Shown in pieces: positions 50,874 to 60,060 of a stretch of DNA of 64,000 nt (position 1 is the first letter of the stretch; every line of letters starts with the position of its first letter). The position numbers and the translations under genes are program-made. Under the pieces are notes generated by a model. That model saw only the letters and a list, made by a program, of their open reading frames with translations. It had not been told where the DNA came from and did not search any database. This DNA is from Pseudomonas fluorescens (GTDB lineage: Bacteria > Pseudomonadota > Gammaproteobacteria > Pseudomonadales > Pseudomonadaceae), in contig NZ_CP148752.1 in the NCBI RefSeq assembly GCF_040448305.1, positions 5,433,501 to 5,497,500 of the forward strand, written 5' to 3'.

Positions 50874-52352
50874 CTACCGGCGTTTTTTGCTGCCCAGCAA
50901 CGAGCCCATCAAGCCGCGCACCAACTGTCGGCCAATCTGGTTCGCCGCCTGCTGCATCGCCGATTTCAGCGCCTTCCCTGCCGCTGTGCCGAGGAACTCT
51001 CCGGCCTGTTCGGTGAAACTCGGTTCCTGTTTGCCCTGCTCCGCTTCGGGCTCAGGTGCCAGTCCCTTGCGTCCCATCAGCACTTCATAGGCTGAGTCAC
51101 GGTCAATCGGCTTGTCATAACGCCCCTGCAACGGCGATCCGGCAATCAACGCCGTGCGCTCGGTTTCGCTCAAAGGCCCGATCCGCGATTGCGGCGGTGC
51201 CACCAGCACCCGCTGGACCATTGCCGGCGTGCCTTTTTCCTGCAGGGTGCCGACCAGCGCCTCACCGATCCCGAGTTCGGTCAACACCGACAACGCATCG
51301 AACGCAGGATTCGGGCGGAAACCTTCGGCCACTGCGCGCAGGGACTTCTGCTCCTTGGCGGTGAACGCACGCAGACCGTGCTGGATGCGCAAGCCCAACT
51401 GCGCCAGCACATCGTCCGGCAGGTCACCCGGCGACTGGGTAACGAAATACACACCCACGCCTTTCGAACGAATCAGCCTCACGACCTGCTCCAGACGATC
51501 ACGCAATGCCTGGGGCGTGCCGTTGAACAACAAGTGAGCCTCGTCGAAGAACAGCGCCAGCAACGGTTTGTCGGCATCGCCACGCTCCGGCAACTGTTCG
51601 AACAGCTCAGCCAACAGCCACAGCAGGAACGTCGCGTAGACTTTCGGCGCTTCATGCACCAAGCGACTGGCATCGAGCAAATGAATGCGCCCACGGCCAT
51701 CCGCCGTGGGTTGGAGGATGTCTTCGAGTTGCAGCGCCGGCTCGCCGAACAGGGCTTCGGCGCCCTGTTGCTCCAGGGTCGCCAGTCGTCGCAGTAGCGC
51801 CTGGCTGGAGCCGGTGGTCATCAATGCCGCATCGTCGCCCAACAACAGGGGGTTGTCCCGCAGGTGATTGAGCAACGCCTTCAGATCCTTGAGATCGAGC
51901 AGCAACAGGCCTTCGCGATCCGCCACCTTGAACGCGGCGTACAGCGCCGACTGCTGACTGTCTGTCAGTTCCAGCAGGCTGCCCAGCAGCAGCGGCCCCA
52001 TTTCACTCAAGGTTGTGCGTAAAGGATGACCGGACTGACCGTGTATGTCCCACAACGTCACCGGATAAGCCTGAGGCTTGTGATTAAGCCAGGGCATCCC
52101 GGCAATCCGCTCGGCGATCTTGCCCTGGGGGTTGCCGGCGGCGCCAAGGCCGCACAGGTCACCCTTGATGTCGGCGGCGAACACCGCCACGCCGGCATCG
52201 CTGAAGGCTTCGGCCATTCGTTGCAAAGTGACGGTCTTGCCGGTGCCAGTCGCGCCCGCGATCAAACCGTGGCGGTTCGCCAGGCGCATGGCTTGGGCAA
52301 TCGACTGCCCTTCGAGATCGGCGCCGATAACGAGTTGCAATGAGTCAGGCAT
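50874..52352 (-). CDS. HerA-like ATPase (DUF853)
   Basis: 492 residues. Walker A GATGTGKT at 33-40, Walker B LLALFFDEAHLLF, and the segment GVYFVTQSPGDLPDDVLAQLG typical of DUF853/HerA-type ring ATPases. The C-terminal ~80 residues (about 410-492) end in a basic, Gly/Leu-rich stretch (GLMGSLLGSKKRR). HerA relatives pump DNA or act with nucleases, but no NurA-like nuclease is nearby. The ATG at 52352 has GGTGA before it. Function unknown. Confidence 0.85.
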   Translation of the reverse strand: MPDSLQLVIGADLEGQSIAQAMRLANRHGLIAGATGTGKTVTLQRMAEAFSDAGVAVFAADIKGDLCGLGAAGNPQGKIAERIAGMPWLNHKPQAYPVTLWDIHGQSGHPLRTTLSEMGPLLLGSLLELTDSQQSALYAAFKVADREGLLLLDLKDLKALLNHLRDNPLLLGDDAALMTTGSSQALLRRLATLEQQGAEALFGEPALQLEDILQPTADGRGRIHLLDASRLVHEAPKVYATFLLWLLAELFEQLPERGDADKPLLALFFDEAHLLFNGTPQALRDRLEQVVRLIRSKGVGVYFVTQSPGDLPDDVLAQLGLRIQHGLRAFTAKEQKSLRAVAEGFRPNPAFDALSVLTELGIGEALVGTLQEKGTPAMVQRVLVAPPQSRIGPLSETERTALIAGSPLQGRYDKPIDRDSAYEVLMGRKGLAPEPEAEQGKQEPSFTEQAGEFLGTAAGKALKSAMQQAANQIGRQLVRGLMGSLLGSKKRR

Positions 52353-52540
52353 TTGGTCACCCATGATTAATCTTTGGTCCTACACGGCCGATAGAGATAA
52401 CGACAAAGCAGTCAGACACGATCTGGTCGGAAATTTCCCTAAGGAGAGTCGGAAAATTCACTTGCTTTCAACCTTGCCCGTTGTGCGCCCCTTTATAAAA
52501 GCACGCGCTGGACATTAAGACCTTAGCGGAACCCCAAGCC

Positions 52541-54430
52541 ATGAACAAAAATCTGCGTTTCAGCCATAAAATCCTGCTTGCCGCCGCCCTCATTGTGATT
52601 GCCGCCTTCGCCTCATTCACCCTGTACAACGACTATTTGCAGCGCAACGCCATCCGCGATGACCTGAAAAACTATCTGCAGCAAATGGGTGCAGTGACCG
52701 CCAACAACATCCAGACCTGGTTGAACGGACGCAGCCTGCTGATTGAAAACCTGTCACAAACTGTCGCGCTCAACCCCGACGCCGACAACGTTTCCAGCCT
52801 GCTTGTACAAAAAGCCGTGACTTCGACCTTCATGGGCGCCTACCTCGGCAGCAAAGATGGCTCTTTCATCATTCGCCCGGACAGCAAGATGCCCGATGGC
52901 TATGACCCGCGTGCACGCCCCTGGTACAAGAGCGCGCAAGGCAGCAGCGGTTCGGCATTGACCGAGCCTTATATCGATCTGGCCTCCGGCCAACTGGTGA
53001 TTTCCATTGTCGACAGCGTTATCAAGGACGGCCAGAACATCGGCGTGGTCGGTGGCGACCTGAGTTTGCAGGTGATCGCCGACAGCCTTGGCACGCTGGA
53101 TTTCAACGGCATCGGTTATGCCTTCCTGGTCAGTTCCGACGGCAAGATCCTGGTGCATCCCGACAAAGCGCTGGCGATGAAGACGTTCAAGGATGTCTAC
53201 CCGCAAGACACGCCGGCCATCAGCAGCGCAATCAGCGAAATCCAGGTCGACGGCAAAACCCGCATCGTGACCTTCACCCCGATCAAAGGCTTGTCGTCGG
53301 TCAACTGGTACATCGGTCTGTCGGTCGACAAGGAAAAAGCCTACTCGATGCTCAGCGAATTCCGCACCTCGGCGGTTGTCGCGACCATCATTGCCGTGGC
53401 CATCATCATCGCCCTGCTCGGCATGCTGATTCGCATCCTGATCCAGCCGTTGCACGTCATGACCCGCGCCATGGCCGACATCGCCGACGGCGAAGGCGAC
53501 CTGACCAAGCGCCTGACCATCCAGAACAATGACGAGTTCGGTACCCTCGGCACCGCGTTCAACCGTTTCGTCGAGCGCATTCACGGCTCGATCCGCGAAG
53601 TGTCCTCGGCCACCGGGCAAGTCAACGAAGTGGCATTGCGCGTAGTGGCCGCTTCCAACTCGTCGATGTTCAACTCCGACCAGCAAGCCTCGCGCACCAG
53701 CAGCGTGGCGGCCGCCATCAACCAGCTCGGCGCCGCCGCCCAGGAAATTGCCCGTAACGCCGCTCAGGCTTCGAGCCAGGCCAGCGATGCCCGCAGCCTG
53801 GCCGAAGACGGCCAGCAAGTGGTGGACCGCAGCATCGTGGCGATGAATCAACTGTCGAGCATGCTCAGTGCATCGAGCTCCAATATCGAATCGCTGAACA
53901 GCAAAACGGTGAACATTGGGCAGATTCTCGAAGTGATCACCAGCATTTCCCAGCAAACCAATTTGCTGGCACTCAACGCCGCCATTGAAGCCGCGCGCGC
54001 TGGTGAAGCCGGTCGCGGTTTTGCCGTGGTGGCGGACGAGGTGCGCAACCTGGCACACCGCACGCAGGAATCGGCACAACAGGTGCAAACCATGATCGAG
54101 GAGCTGCAGGTCGGCGCCCGGGAATCGGTCAGCACCATGAGCGACAGCCAGCGCCACAGCCAGGACAGCGTGGAAATCGCCAACCTCGCGGGCGAACGCC
54201 TAAACAGCGTGACGCTGCGAATCGGTGAAATCGACGGCATGAACCAGTCGGTGGCTACCGCGACCGAGGAACAGACCGCCGTGGTGGAGTCGATCAACGT
54301 CGACATCACCGAGATCAACACGCTGAACCAGGAAGGTGTGGAAAACCTGCAATCGACCTTGCGCGCGTGTTCGGACCTTGAGCAGCAGGCGGCGCGGTTG
54401 AAGCAGTTGGTAGGCAGTTTCCGTATCTAG
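52541..54430 (+). CDS. Amino-acid-sensing chemoreceptor (dCache_1, Pct-like)
   Basis: 629 residues. Membrane helix 1 (about 9-30), periplasmic dCache domain (about 35-275), helix 2 (about 278-300), HAMP (300-355), and the signalling domain with SQQTNLLALNAAIEAARAGE. All the amino-acid-contact residues that I recall for PctA of P. aeruginosa are present at the same numbers: Y121, R126, W128, Y129, Y144, D146, D173 (YDPRARPWY, TEPYIDL, VGGDLS). It should bind L-amino acids and direct taxis. The exact amino acids are not predictable. Confidence 0.93.
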   Translation: MNKNLRFSHKILLAAALIVIAAFASFTLYNDYLQRNAIRDDLKNYLQQMGAVTANNIQTWLNGRSLLIENLSQTVALNPDADNVSSLLVQKAVTSTFMGAYLGSKDGSFIIRPDSKMPDGYDPRARPWYKSAQGSSGSALTEPYIDLASGQLVISIVDSVIKDGQNIGVVGGDLSLQVIADSLGTLDFNGIGYAFLVSSDGKILVHPDKALAMKTFKDVYPQDTPAISSAISEIQVDGKTRIVTFTPIKGLSSVNWYIGLSVDKEKAYSMLSEFRTSAVVATIIAVAIIIALLGMLIRILIQPLHVMTRAMADIADGEGDLTKRLTIQNNDEFGTLGTAFNRFVERIHGSIREVSSATGQVNEVALRVVAASNSSMFNSDQQASRTSSVAAAINQLGAAAQEIARNAAQASSQASDARSLAEDGQQVVDRSIVAMNQLSSMLSASSSNIESLNSKTVNIGQILEVITSISQQTNLLALNAAIEAARAGEAGRGFAVVADEVRNLAHRTQESAQQVQTMIEELQVGARESVSTMSDSQRHSQDSVEIANLAGERLNSVTLRIGEIDGMNQSVATATEEQTAVVESINVDITEINTLNQEGVENLQSTLRACSDLEQQAARLKQLVGSFRI

Positions 54431-54464
54431 CGTCTGAACTGGCCCCATCGTCGGAACGCCGCCC

Positions 54465-54535
54465 GGAGCCGGCTCGCTCCCACAGGGATCTTTGTCGCAC
54501 TGGAGATCTACTGTGGGAGCGAGCCTGCTCGCGAT
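54465..54535. repeat. REPIN with one decayed arm
   Basis: The right arm (54512-54535) is a standard REP. The left arm reads CGGAGCCGGCTCGCTCCCACA, in which the CGCGAGCAG half has decayed. It is the only clearly degenerate element among the twelve. Confidence 0.75.
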
Positions 54536-54655
54536 AGCGGCCTGCCAAACACTACAGCCCCCCCGCTGACGCCCACACCCGCACAACCCCCAACCGAACA
54601 TCTATCCTTCATATAGGTCAACCAAAGGAGTACCAGGACCGGAGGATCGTTCATC

Positions 54656-55768
54656 GTGCATATCGCTGACATCACCATGTTCTACGCCCCTGCCAGCGGT
54701 GGCGTGCGCACTTATCTGGATGCCAAGCACCGTCGCCTGGGCATCAAACCGGGCATTCGCCACAGTTTGTTGATTCCCGGATCTTCTTTTGGCGAGCTGG
54801 ATGGCATTTACACCGTTCCGGCACCTGCCCTGCCCTTCGGCAAGGGCTATCGCTTCCCTCTGCGTCTCGCGCCCTGGCGCAATGTCCTGCAAGACTTGCA
54901 ACCCGATCTGATCGAAGTCGGCGACCCCTATCTCACCGCATGGGCGGCGCTGGATGCGCGGCGGCAACTCGACGTACCGGTCATCGGCTTTTATCACTCG
55001 GACCTGCCGCTGCTGGTCAGCAACCGCATGGGCCATTGGGTGACCAACAACGTCGAGGCTTATGTGAGCAAGCTCTACGGCAACTTCGACCGGGTTCTGG
55101 CGCCCAGCCGGGTCATGGCCGACAAGCTCACCGGGCTTGGGGTCAGGAATGTCTTCGTGCAGCCGCTCGGTGTTGACCTGCAAACCTTCAATCCCGATGC
55201 CAGAGACCCCGGGCTGCGGGCCGAACTGGGCCTGGACGAAAACACCCGCCTCTTGATCTTCGCCGGGCGCGGTTCCAAGGAAAAAAACCTGCCGGTGCTG
55301 CTCGACTGCATGAAACGCCTGGGCCGACGTTATCACCTGCTGCTGGTTGGCTCGTCGATGCCCACGGCCGTGCCGTCCAACGTGACGGTGATCGACGAGT
55401 TCTGCCCGGCAGCGCAGGTGGCCCGCCTGATGGCCAGCTCCGACGCCTTGCTCCACGCCGGCGATCAGGAAACTTTCGGCCTGGTTATTCTGGAGGCCAT
55501 GGCCAGCGGTATTCCGGTGGTGGCCGTGGCGGCCGGGGCCTTCGAGGAAATTGTCACCGAGGACTGCGGCCGGCTCTGTGCGCCGAACAATCCCGCCGCG
55601 ATGGCCACCGCCGTTCGAGAGCTGTTCGGGTCGGGCAGCGTAGCGCTAGGCCGACAAGCGCGATTGCATGTCGAACGGCATTACGCCTGGGATACGGTGG
55701 TCAACAGCCTGTTGCGGCACTATCACGCCGTGCTCGGCAGCCAATGGCCGCTGACAGCCAATGGTTGA
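54656..55768 (+). CDS. Glycosyltransferase family 4 protein
   Basis: 370 residues, GT-B fold. N-terminal FYAPASGGVRTYLDAK binds the acceptor side; the C-terminal nucleotide-sugar site carries LLIFAGRGSKEKNL and the E-x7-E motif ETFGLVILEAMASGIPVVAVAAGAFEEI. It transfers a sugar from an activated donor to lipid or glycan. The start is GTG (HIADITMFYAP). The stop overlaps the next gene, so the two act together. Donor and acceptor unknown. Confidence 0.9.
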   Translation: MHIADITMFYAPASGGVRTYLDAKHRRLGIKPGIRHSLLIPGSSFGELDGIYTVPAPALPFGKGYRFPLRLAPWRNVLQDLQPDLIEVGDPYLTAWAALDARRQLDVPVIGFYHSDLPLLVSNRMGHWVTNNVEAYVSKLYGNFDRVLAPSRVMADKLTGLGVRNVFVQPLGVDLQTFNPDARDPGLRAELGLDENTRLLIFAGRGSKEKNLPVLLDCMKRLGRRYHLLLVGSSMPTAVPSNVTVIDEFCPAAQVARLMASSDALLHAGDQETFGLVILEAMASGIPVVAVAAGAFEEIVTEDCGRLCAPNNPAAMATAVRELFGSGSVALGRQARLHVERHYAWDTVVNSLLRHYHAVLGSQWPLTANG

Positions 55769-55772
55769 TTCC

Positions 55773-56537
55773 ATGAACAGTCCCGCTTTACTGCTGGTAC
55801 TGCACGACGTGGCGCCACCCACCTGGGCCGATTACCAACCGTTCGTCAAAGCCGTCGACGCCTTGGGTGGCGTGCCGATCACTTGGCTGGTGGTACCGGA
55901 TTTCCACAAACACAACAATCTGGACGCCCATCCGCAATTTCGCCGCCAGCTCAGTGCCAGGGTTGCCCGGGGCGACGAACTGGCACTGCATGGCTATTTC
56001 CATTGCGACGACGGACCGATGACCAGCAATCCTCGCGACTGGTTCATGCGTCGGGTCTACACCCACGAAGGCGAGTTTTACCGTTTGTCGCAGGAAGCCG
56101 CCCTCGCCCGCCTGCGTTCGGGCATCGAGATGTTCCACCGGCATGACTGGCCGCTGGAAGGGTTCATCGCCCCGGCCTGGCTGATGAGCCATGGCACTCG
56201 CCAGGCATTGCGCCAATTGCCGCTGAGTTACACCAGCGACTCGCAACATTTATACCGGCTACCGGATTTCATCGCGTTCGAGGCACCGGGGCTGGTCTGG
56301 AGTGCGCGCAGTGCCTGGCGCCGGGGTGTATCGAAGCTCGTCAGCGACCGGCGTGAACAACGCTGGCAGCACGCCCCGGTGATTCGCCTGGGCCTGCACC
56401 CGGTGGACATGCGCCATGAGTTCTCGCGTCGATACTGGCTACAAACCCTCGAACGTCTGCTCGACAACGGACGGGTGCCAATGACCAAGGCCCACTGGCT
56501 GGCGCGGCAAAACGACCGACTGGACCGGGCCGCCTGA
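55773..56537 (+). CDS. DUF2334 polysaccharide-deacetylase-like protein
   Basis: 254 residues. The start LLLVLHDVAPPTWADYQ has the NodB-like aspartate (HD), and ELALHGYFHCDDG carries the H-x3-H metal site. This matches DUF2334 members of the carbohydrate esterase 4 fold, with no signal peptide, so it is probably cytoplasmic. Alternative start at 55761; the chosen ATG has GGTTGA upstream. It begins just after the glycosyltransferase stop. Confidence 0.85.
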   Translation: MNSPALLLVLHDVAPPTWADYQPFVKAVDALGGVPITWLVVPDFHKHNNLDAHPQFRRQLSARVARGDELALHGYFHCDDGPMTSNPRDWFMRRVYTHEGEFYRLSQEAALARLRSGIEMFHRHDWPLEGFIAPAWLMSHGTRQALRQLPLSYTSDSQHLYRLPDFIAFEAPGLVWSARSAWRRGVSKLVSDRREQRWQHAPVIRLGLHPVDMRHEFSRRYWLQTLERLLDNGRVPMTKAHWLARQNDRLDRAA

Positions 56538-56693
56538 GTCGCGCTCTTGCTGCAACTGCTCCCACAACTGCGCGGCATCAGGAAACTCCGTACCGGTTCC
56601 AGGCCCCATATCATCCGGATCGTAGCGGCTCAGGCAACCCTCGCCCAGCGTGGCGGGAGCCTTGGATGTAGCTTTGTCCAGTGGATCGGCCAT
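56439..56693 (-). CDS. Small acidic hypothetical protein, overlapping the deacetylase 3' end
   Basis: 84 residues (MADPLDKATSKAPATLGEGC start), soluble and Pro/Gly/Asp rich (DDMGPGTGTEFPDAAQLWEQ). It has a good GAGGA ribosome site 7 bases before the ATG at 56693. The last 33 codons lie antisense to the convergent deacetylase gene. I have seen similar small proteins in pseudomonads, but know of no function. Confidence 0.5.
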   Translation of the reverse strand: MADPLDKATSKAPATLGEGCLSRYDPDDMGPGTGTEFPDAAQLWEQLQQERDSGGPVQSVVLPRQPVGLGHWHPSVVEQTFEGL

Positions 56694-56779
56694 GGTCATG
56701 TCCTCGGTGCAGAAACGGCGAAGGGCCTGAAGCGATTGAACGCCCAGGCCCTTCGAATTTCAACTGTGCCGCAGGTCCG

Positions 56780-57628
56780 TCAGAAGACGACGGTCTTGTT
56801 TCCGTGCACCAGCACGCGGTCTTCCAGATGATAACGCAGGCCACGGGCCAGCACCATCTTCTCGACATCACGGCCGAAACGCACCATGTCTTCAATGCTG
56901 TCGCTGTGGCTGACGCGTACCACGTCCTGCTCGATGATCGGGCCGGCATCCAGCTCTTCGGTCACATAGTGGCAGGTCGCGCCGATCAGCTTCACGCCAC
57001 GCAGGGAGGCCTGGTGGTACGGCTTGGCACCGACGAACGACGGCAGGAAGCTGTGGTGAATGTTGATGACCTTGTGCGCGTATTCGCTGCACAACTCGGG
57101 CGGCAGGATCTGCATGTAGCGGGCCAGCACCACCACTTCGGCGTCGTGCTGCTTGACCAGGCGCGAAACCTCGGCGAAGGCCGGCTGCTTGTCCTGCGGA
57201 TTGACCGGGACGTGGTAGTACGGGATACCGTGCCACTCCACCATGCTGCGCAAGTCATCATGGTTGGAAATCACACAGGAAATTTCGCAGTCCAGTTCAT
57301 CGCTGTGCCAGCGGTGCAGCAAGTCGGCCAGGCAGTGCGACTCGCGGCTGGCCATCAGGACCACGCGTTTCTTTTGCTCGGTATCGGTGATGCGCCAGTC
57401 CATCGAGAACTCTTCGGCGATCGGGGCAAAGGCTTCACGAAACGCTTCGATACCAAATGGCAGGGAGTCGGCACGGATTTCGTGACGCATGAAGAACCAG
57501 CCACTGAGATTGTCCGAGTGATGGCTCGCTTCAGTGATCCAGCCGTTGTGTGATGCCAGAAAGTTACTGACTTTGGCAACGATGCCAACACGGTCCGGGC
57601 AAGAAATCACCAGACGAAAAGTGCGCAT
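56780..57628 (-). CDS. purU: Formyltetrahydrofolate deformylase
   Basis: 282 residues. ACT domain (1-80, FRLVISCPDRVGIVAKVSNF), then the formyltransferase-like catalytic domain with NIHHSFLPSFVGAKPYHQA and LDAGPIIEQDV (conserved H and D). It hydrolyses 10-formyl-THF to formate and THF and so balances one-carbon supply with glycine, which links functionally to the gcv genes of this window. An extension to 57784 is discarded. It lies beside mvaT as in P. aeruginosa. Confidence 0.95.
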   Translation of the reverse strand: MRTFRLVISCPDRVGIVAKVSNFLASHNGWITEASHHSDNLSGWFFMRHEIRADSLPFGIEAFREAFAPIAEEFSMDWRITDTEQKKRVVLMASRESHCLADLLHRWHSDELDCEISCVISNHDDLRSMVEWHGIPYYHVPVNPQDKQPAFAEVSRLVKQHDAEVVVLARYMQILPPELCSEYAHKVINIHHSFLPSFVGAKPYHQASLRGVKLIGATCHYVTEELDAGPIIEQDVVRVSHSDSIEDMVRFGRDVEKMVLARGLRYHLEDRVLVHGNKTVVF

Positions 57629-57952
57629 GAGGGGGAAACTCCAGAACTTCGCAAAGGCCGCCATTCTAGCGATTGCGCAGCAAAACTGCAGTATTGTTGA
57701 CGTTTCGCCCTGCCGGAAGGTCGGTGCGGCAGGGCGGGCAGCACCAGTGCCTGTTCGCCCGGACGCTCTAGCGGTGCAGGTCAATTGTTAATTTATGTAT
57801 ATCCGACAGACAATAACTGCATTACCAATGTGCGCCAAAACCACAGCAACTAAATTAAATAAAGTTGGCTTAAATGTTTACTTGATGAAACACCGTGACT
57901 ATTATTGCCGCACTGTCACCTGCCATCCAGCGCACAACATAAGGTAGTCCAC
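57629..57952. other. 324-base purU-mvaT divergent intergenic region
   Basis: The right half (57783-57900) is strongly AT-rich, as expected upstream of an autoregulated H-NS-type gene, and contains the promoter at 57877-57905. The left half is GC-rich with no recognisable feature. Confidence 0.6.
57877..57905 (+). promoter_or_regulatory. Probable sigma-70 promoter of mvaT
   Basis: TTTACT, 17 bases, TATTAT: four and five matches to the consensus hexamers. It predicts a start near 57912 and a leader of about 40 bases with the AAGGTAG ribosome site. MvaT itself may bind the AT-rich DNA just upstream. Confidence 0.6.
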
Positions 57953-58330
57953 ATGTCCTTGATCAACGAATACCGTGCCACCGAAGAAGCTATCAAAGAG
58001 CTGCAAGCCCGTTTGAAGAACCTGTCCCAAGACGACAAACTGCAAACCGAGCTGGAATTCGAAGGCAAACTGCGCACCCTGATGGGTGAGTACTCCAAGT
58101 CCCTGCGTGACATCATCGCGTTGTTGGATCCAGAATCCAAAACCAAGGCACCACGCGGCGGTGCTGTGAAAACTACCGGCACCAAGCGTGCTCGCAAAGT
58201 TAAACAATACAAAAACCCGCACAACGGTGAAGTCATCGAAACCAAAGGTGGCAACCACAAGACTCTGAAAGAGTGGAAAGCCAAGTGGGGCGGTGACGTG
58301 GTAGAAGGCTGGGCTACCCTGCTGGGCTAA
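57953..58330 (+). CDS. mvaT: H-NS-family nucleoid protein MvaT
   Basis: 125 residues. N-terminal coiled coil (about 1-62, INEYRATEEAIKELQARL) for oligomerisation; lysine-rich linker; C-terminal DNA-binding domain RKVKQYKNPHNGEVIETKGG and ending WATLLG. It silences AT-rich, often horizontally acquired DNA. Nearly the same as P. aeruginosa MvaT, with the same neighbours (purU, sbcB). The longer frame from 57905 is rejected. Confidence 0.97.
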   Translation: MSLINEYRATEEAIKELQARLKNLSQDDKLQTELEFEGKLRTLMGEYSKSLRDIIALLDPESKTKAPRGGAVKTTGTKRARKVKQYKNPHNGEVIETKGGNHKTLKEWKAKWGGDVVEGWATLLG

Positions 58331-58369
58331 GCCTCAGAGCTTGTCGCAGACGGATCCGTGACAAAAAAT

Positions 58370-58396
58370 AACGCCAGCAAATGCTGGCGTTTTTTT
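58370..58396. terminator. Terminator between mvaT and sbcB
   Basis: AACGCCAGC-AAAT-GCTGGCGTT followed by six more T. On the minus strand the T-run is interrupted (TTATTTTTTG), so it can also serve sbcB. Confidence 0.93.
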
Positions 58397-58429
58397 ATGC
58401 GCGGTGTTTAAGCCCTGGCATGTTCGATT

Positions 58430-59860
58430 TCAAAGATGCAAACGCTGGCGCAATCCCTGGACATAATCCTGCCACTCACTGAGCACCCCCTGCTGAAACG
58501 GAGTAGCACTAACGCTCAATTGGGCCGCGGCTTCTACAAAACATTCAAGGGTATTTGGCGCCCCCCACTCGGGTTCTGACAAACGTTTCTGACAGAATAT
58601 TCGCCAGCGTTCTTGCTCCTCGGAATTCAGCGTCTCGGGAAAGTTGCGTGCGCGATATCGAAACAGCAATTCAGGCAAACGCTCGTCATCGAAAGGCCAC
58701 TGCTCTTGTGCCAATTGCATCGGGTCAACGGTTCTGACTTGTTCACACAATCGCCGATCCCGATCACCGATAAATCCATCATATAACTGTTGCTCCGGAT
58801 CCTGGCTCGGGGAAAAATCTTCGCGGGCATAAATCGCCAGGATTTTATCCAGCCAAACTTTCTGCGCGTCATTTAGCCGCAACACCCGCTGCTGATATAG
58901 CGCCATATCCAGCCCCAGGCGTTGCTGGTCTTCTTTGCGAAGTACCGACAACGGTGCCACCACCGGGCACTTGTTGATGTGAATCAGCTTCAACGGCACC
59001 GGCAACTCGCCTTCGGCCAGTTCGTCGCGGCGGGTATACAAGCGCTGGCGCAAACTTTCGGCATCCAGGTCAAGCAGGCCCTGGGGGTCGAGGTGCAGAT
59101 CACAGACAATCAGGGCGTTCTTGTTGCGCGGGTGCCAGGCCAGCGGCAACACCACCCCCACATAGTTGCGCGCGGCCGAAAAACGTCCGGAAACATGCAC
59201 CAGCGGTTGCAGCAGGCGTATCTGGTCCATGACTTTCTGCTTGCTGCGCAGTTGAAACAGCCAGTCGTACAGCTTTGGCTGTTTTTCCCGTATCAGGCGC
59301 GCCAGGGCGATCGTCGCGCGAACGTCTGACAGCGCTTCGTGGGCATTGCCATGATCGATGCCGTTGGCAGCGGTCAGGCGTTCGAGCTTGAGCGTGACCC
59401 GCCCCTCGTCATCGGTCGGCCAGACCAGGCCATCGGGGCGCAAGGCATAGGCGGCGCGCACCACATCGATCAGATCCCAGCGGCTGTTGCCGCCCTGCCA
59501 CTCCCGCGCATACGGGTCGAAAAAGTTTCGGTACAGACTGTAGCGGGTCATCTCGTCATCGAAACGCAAGGTGTTATACCCCGCGCCACAGGTACCGGGC
59601 GCCGCGAGCTGGGCATGCACCCGGGTCATGAAGTCGGCTTCGCTCAAGCCTTGCGCCTGCAGTTGCCCGGGGGTGATTCCGGTGATCGTGCAGGCAGCCG
59701 GATGCGGCAGGATGTCATCACTGGGCTGGCAGTAAAGATTGACCGGCTCGTCGATTTCATTGAGATCGAAGTCCGTGCGCAGGCCGGCCATTTGCAATGG
59801 ACGGTCGCAACGGGGATTGATGCCAGTGGTTTCGTAGTCGTACCAGAAGATGGAGGTCAC
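58430..59860 (-). CDS. sbcB: Exodeoxyribonuclease I
   Basis: 476 residues, the E. coli length. DEDDh nuclease domain with D8 and E10 in FWYDYETTGINP, H and D in GNAHEALSDVRATIALA, then the SH3-like and C-terminal domains. It degrades single-stranded DNA from 3' to 5' in mismatch and recombination repair. Convergent with mvaT. The two end back to back across the terminator. Confidence 0.96.
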   Translation of the reverse strand: MTSIFWYDYETTGINPRCDRPLQMAGLRTDFDLNEIDEPVNLYCQPSDDILPHPAACTITGITPGQLQAQGLSEADFMTRVHAQLAAPGTCGAGYNTLRFDDEMTRYSLYRNFFDPYAREWQGGNSRWDLIDVVRAAYALRPDGLVWPTDDEGRVTLKLERLTAANGIDHGNAHEALSDVRATIALARLIREKQPKLYDWLFQLRSKQKVMDQIRLLQPLVHVSGRFSAARNYVGVVLPLAWHPRNKNALIVCDLHLDPQGLLDLDAESLRQRLYTRRDELAEGELPVPLKLIHINKCPVVAPLSVLRKEDQQRLGLDMALYQQRVLRLNDAQKVWLDKILAIYAREDFSPSQDPEQQLYDGFIGDRDRRLCEQVRTVDPMQLAQEQWPFDDERLPELLFRYRARNFPETLNSEEQERWRIFCQKRLSEPEWGAPNTLECFVEAAAQLSVSATPFQQGVLSEWQDYVQGLRQRLHL

Positions 59861-60060
59861 GGGCGATTCCTGAACTGAAGATCGGCAAAGTCTAGGCGTT
59901 CACCTCCCGCCCCGGCCAGTAATCTTGTCATTCAAGCAGCTTGCCCGGCTCACCATGCAATACATAGTTATGTCGTTCCCCCCCGCCCCCGCCCCTCGAA
60001 TAGGCTGCTAGCATCGAATGGATACACAATCCCGAATAAGGCCACATCATCAGGTTGCCC

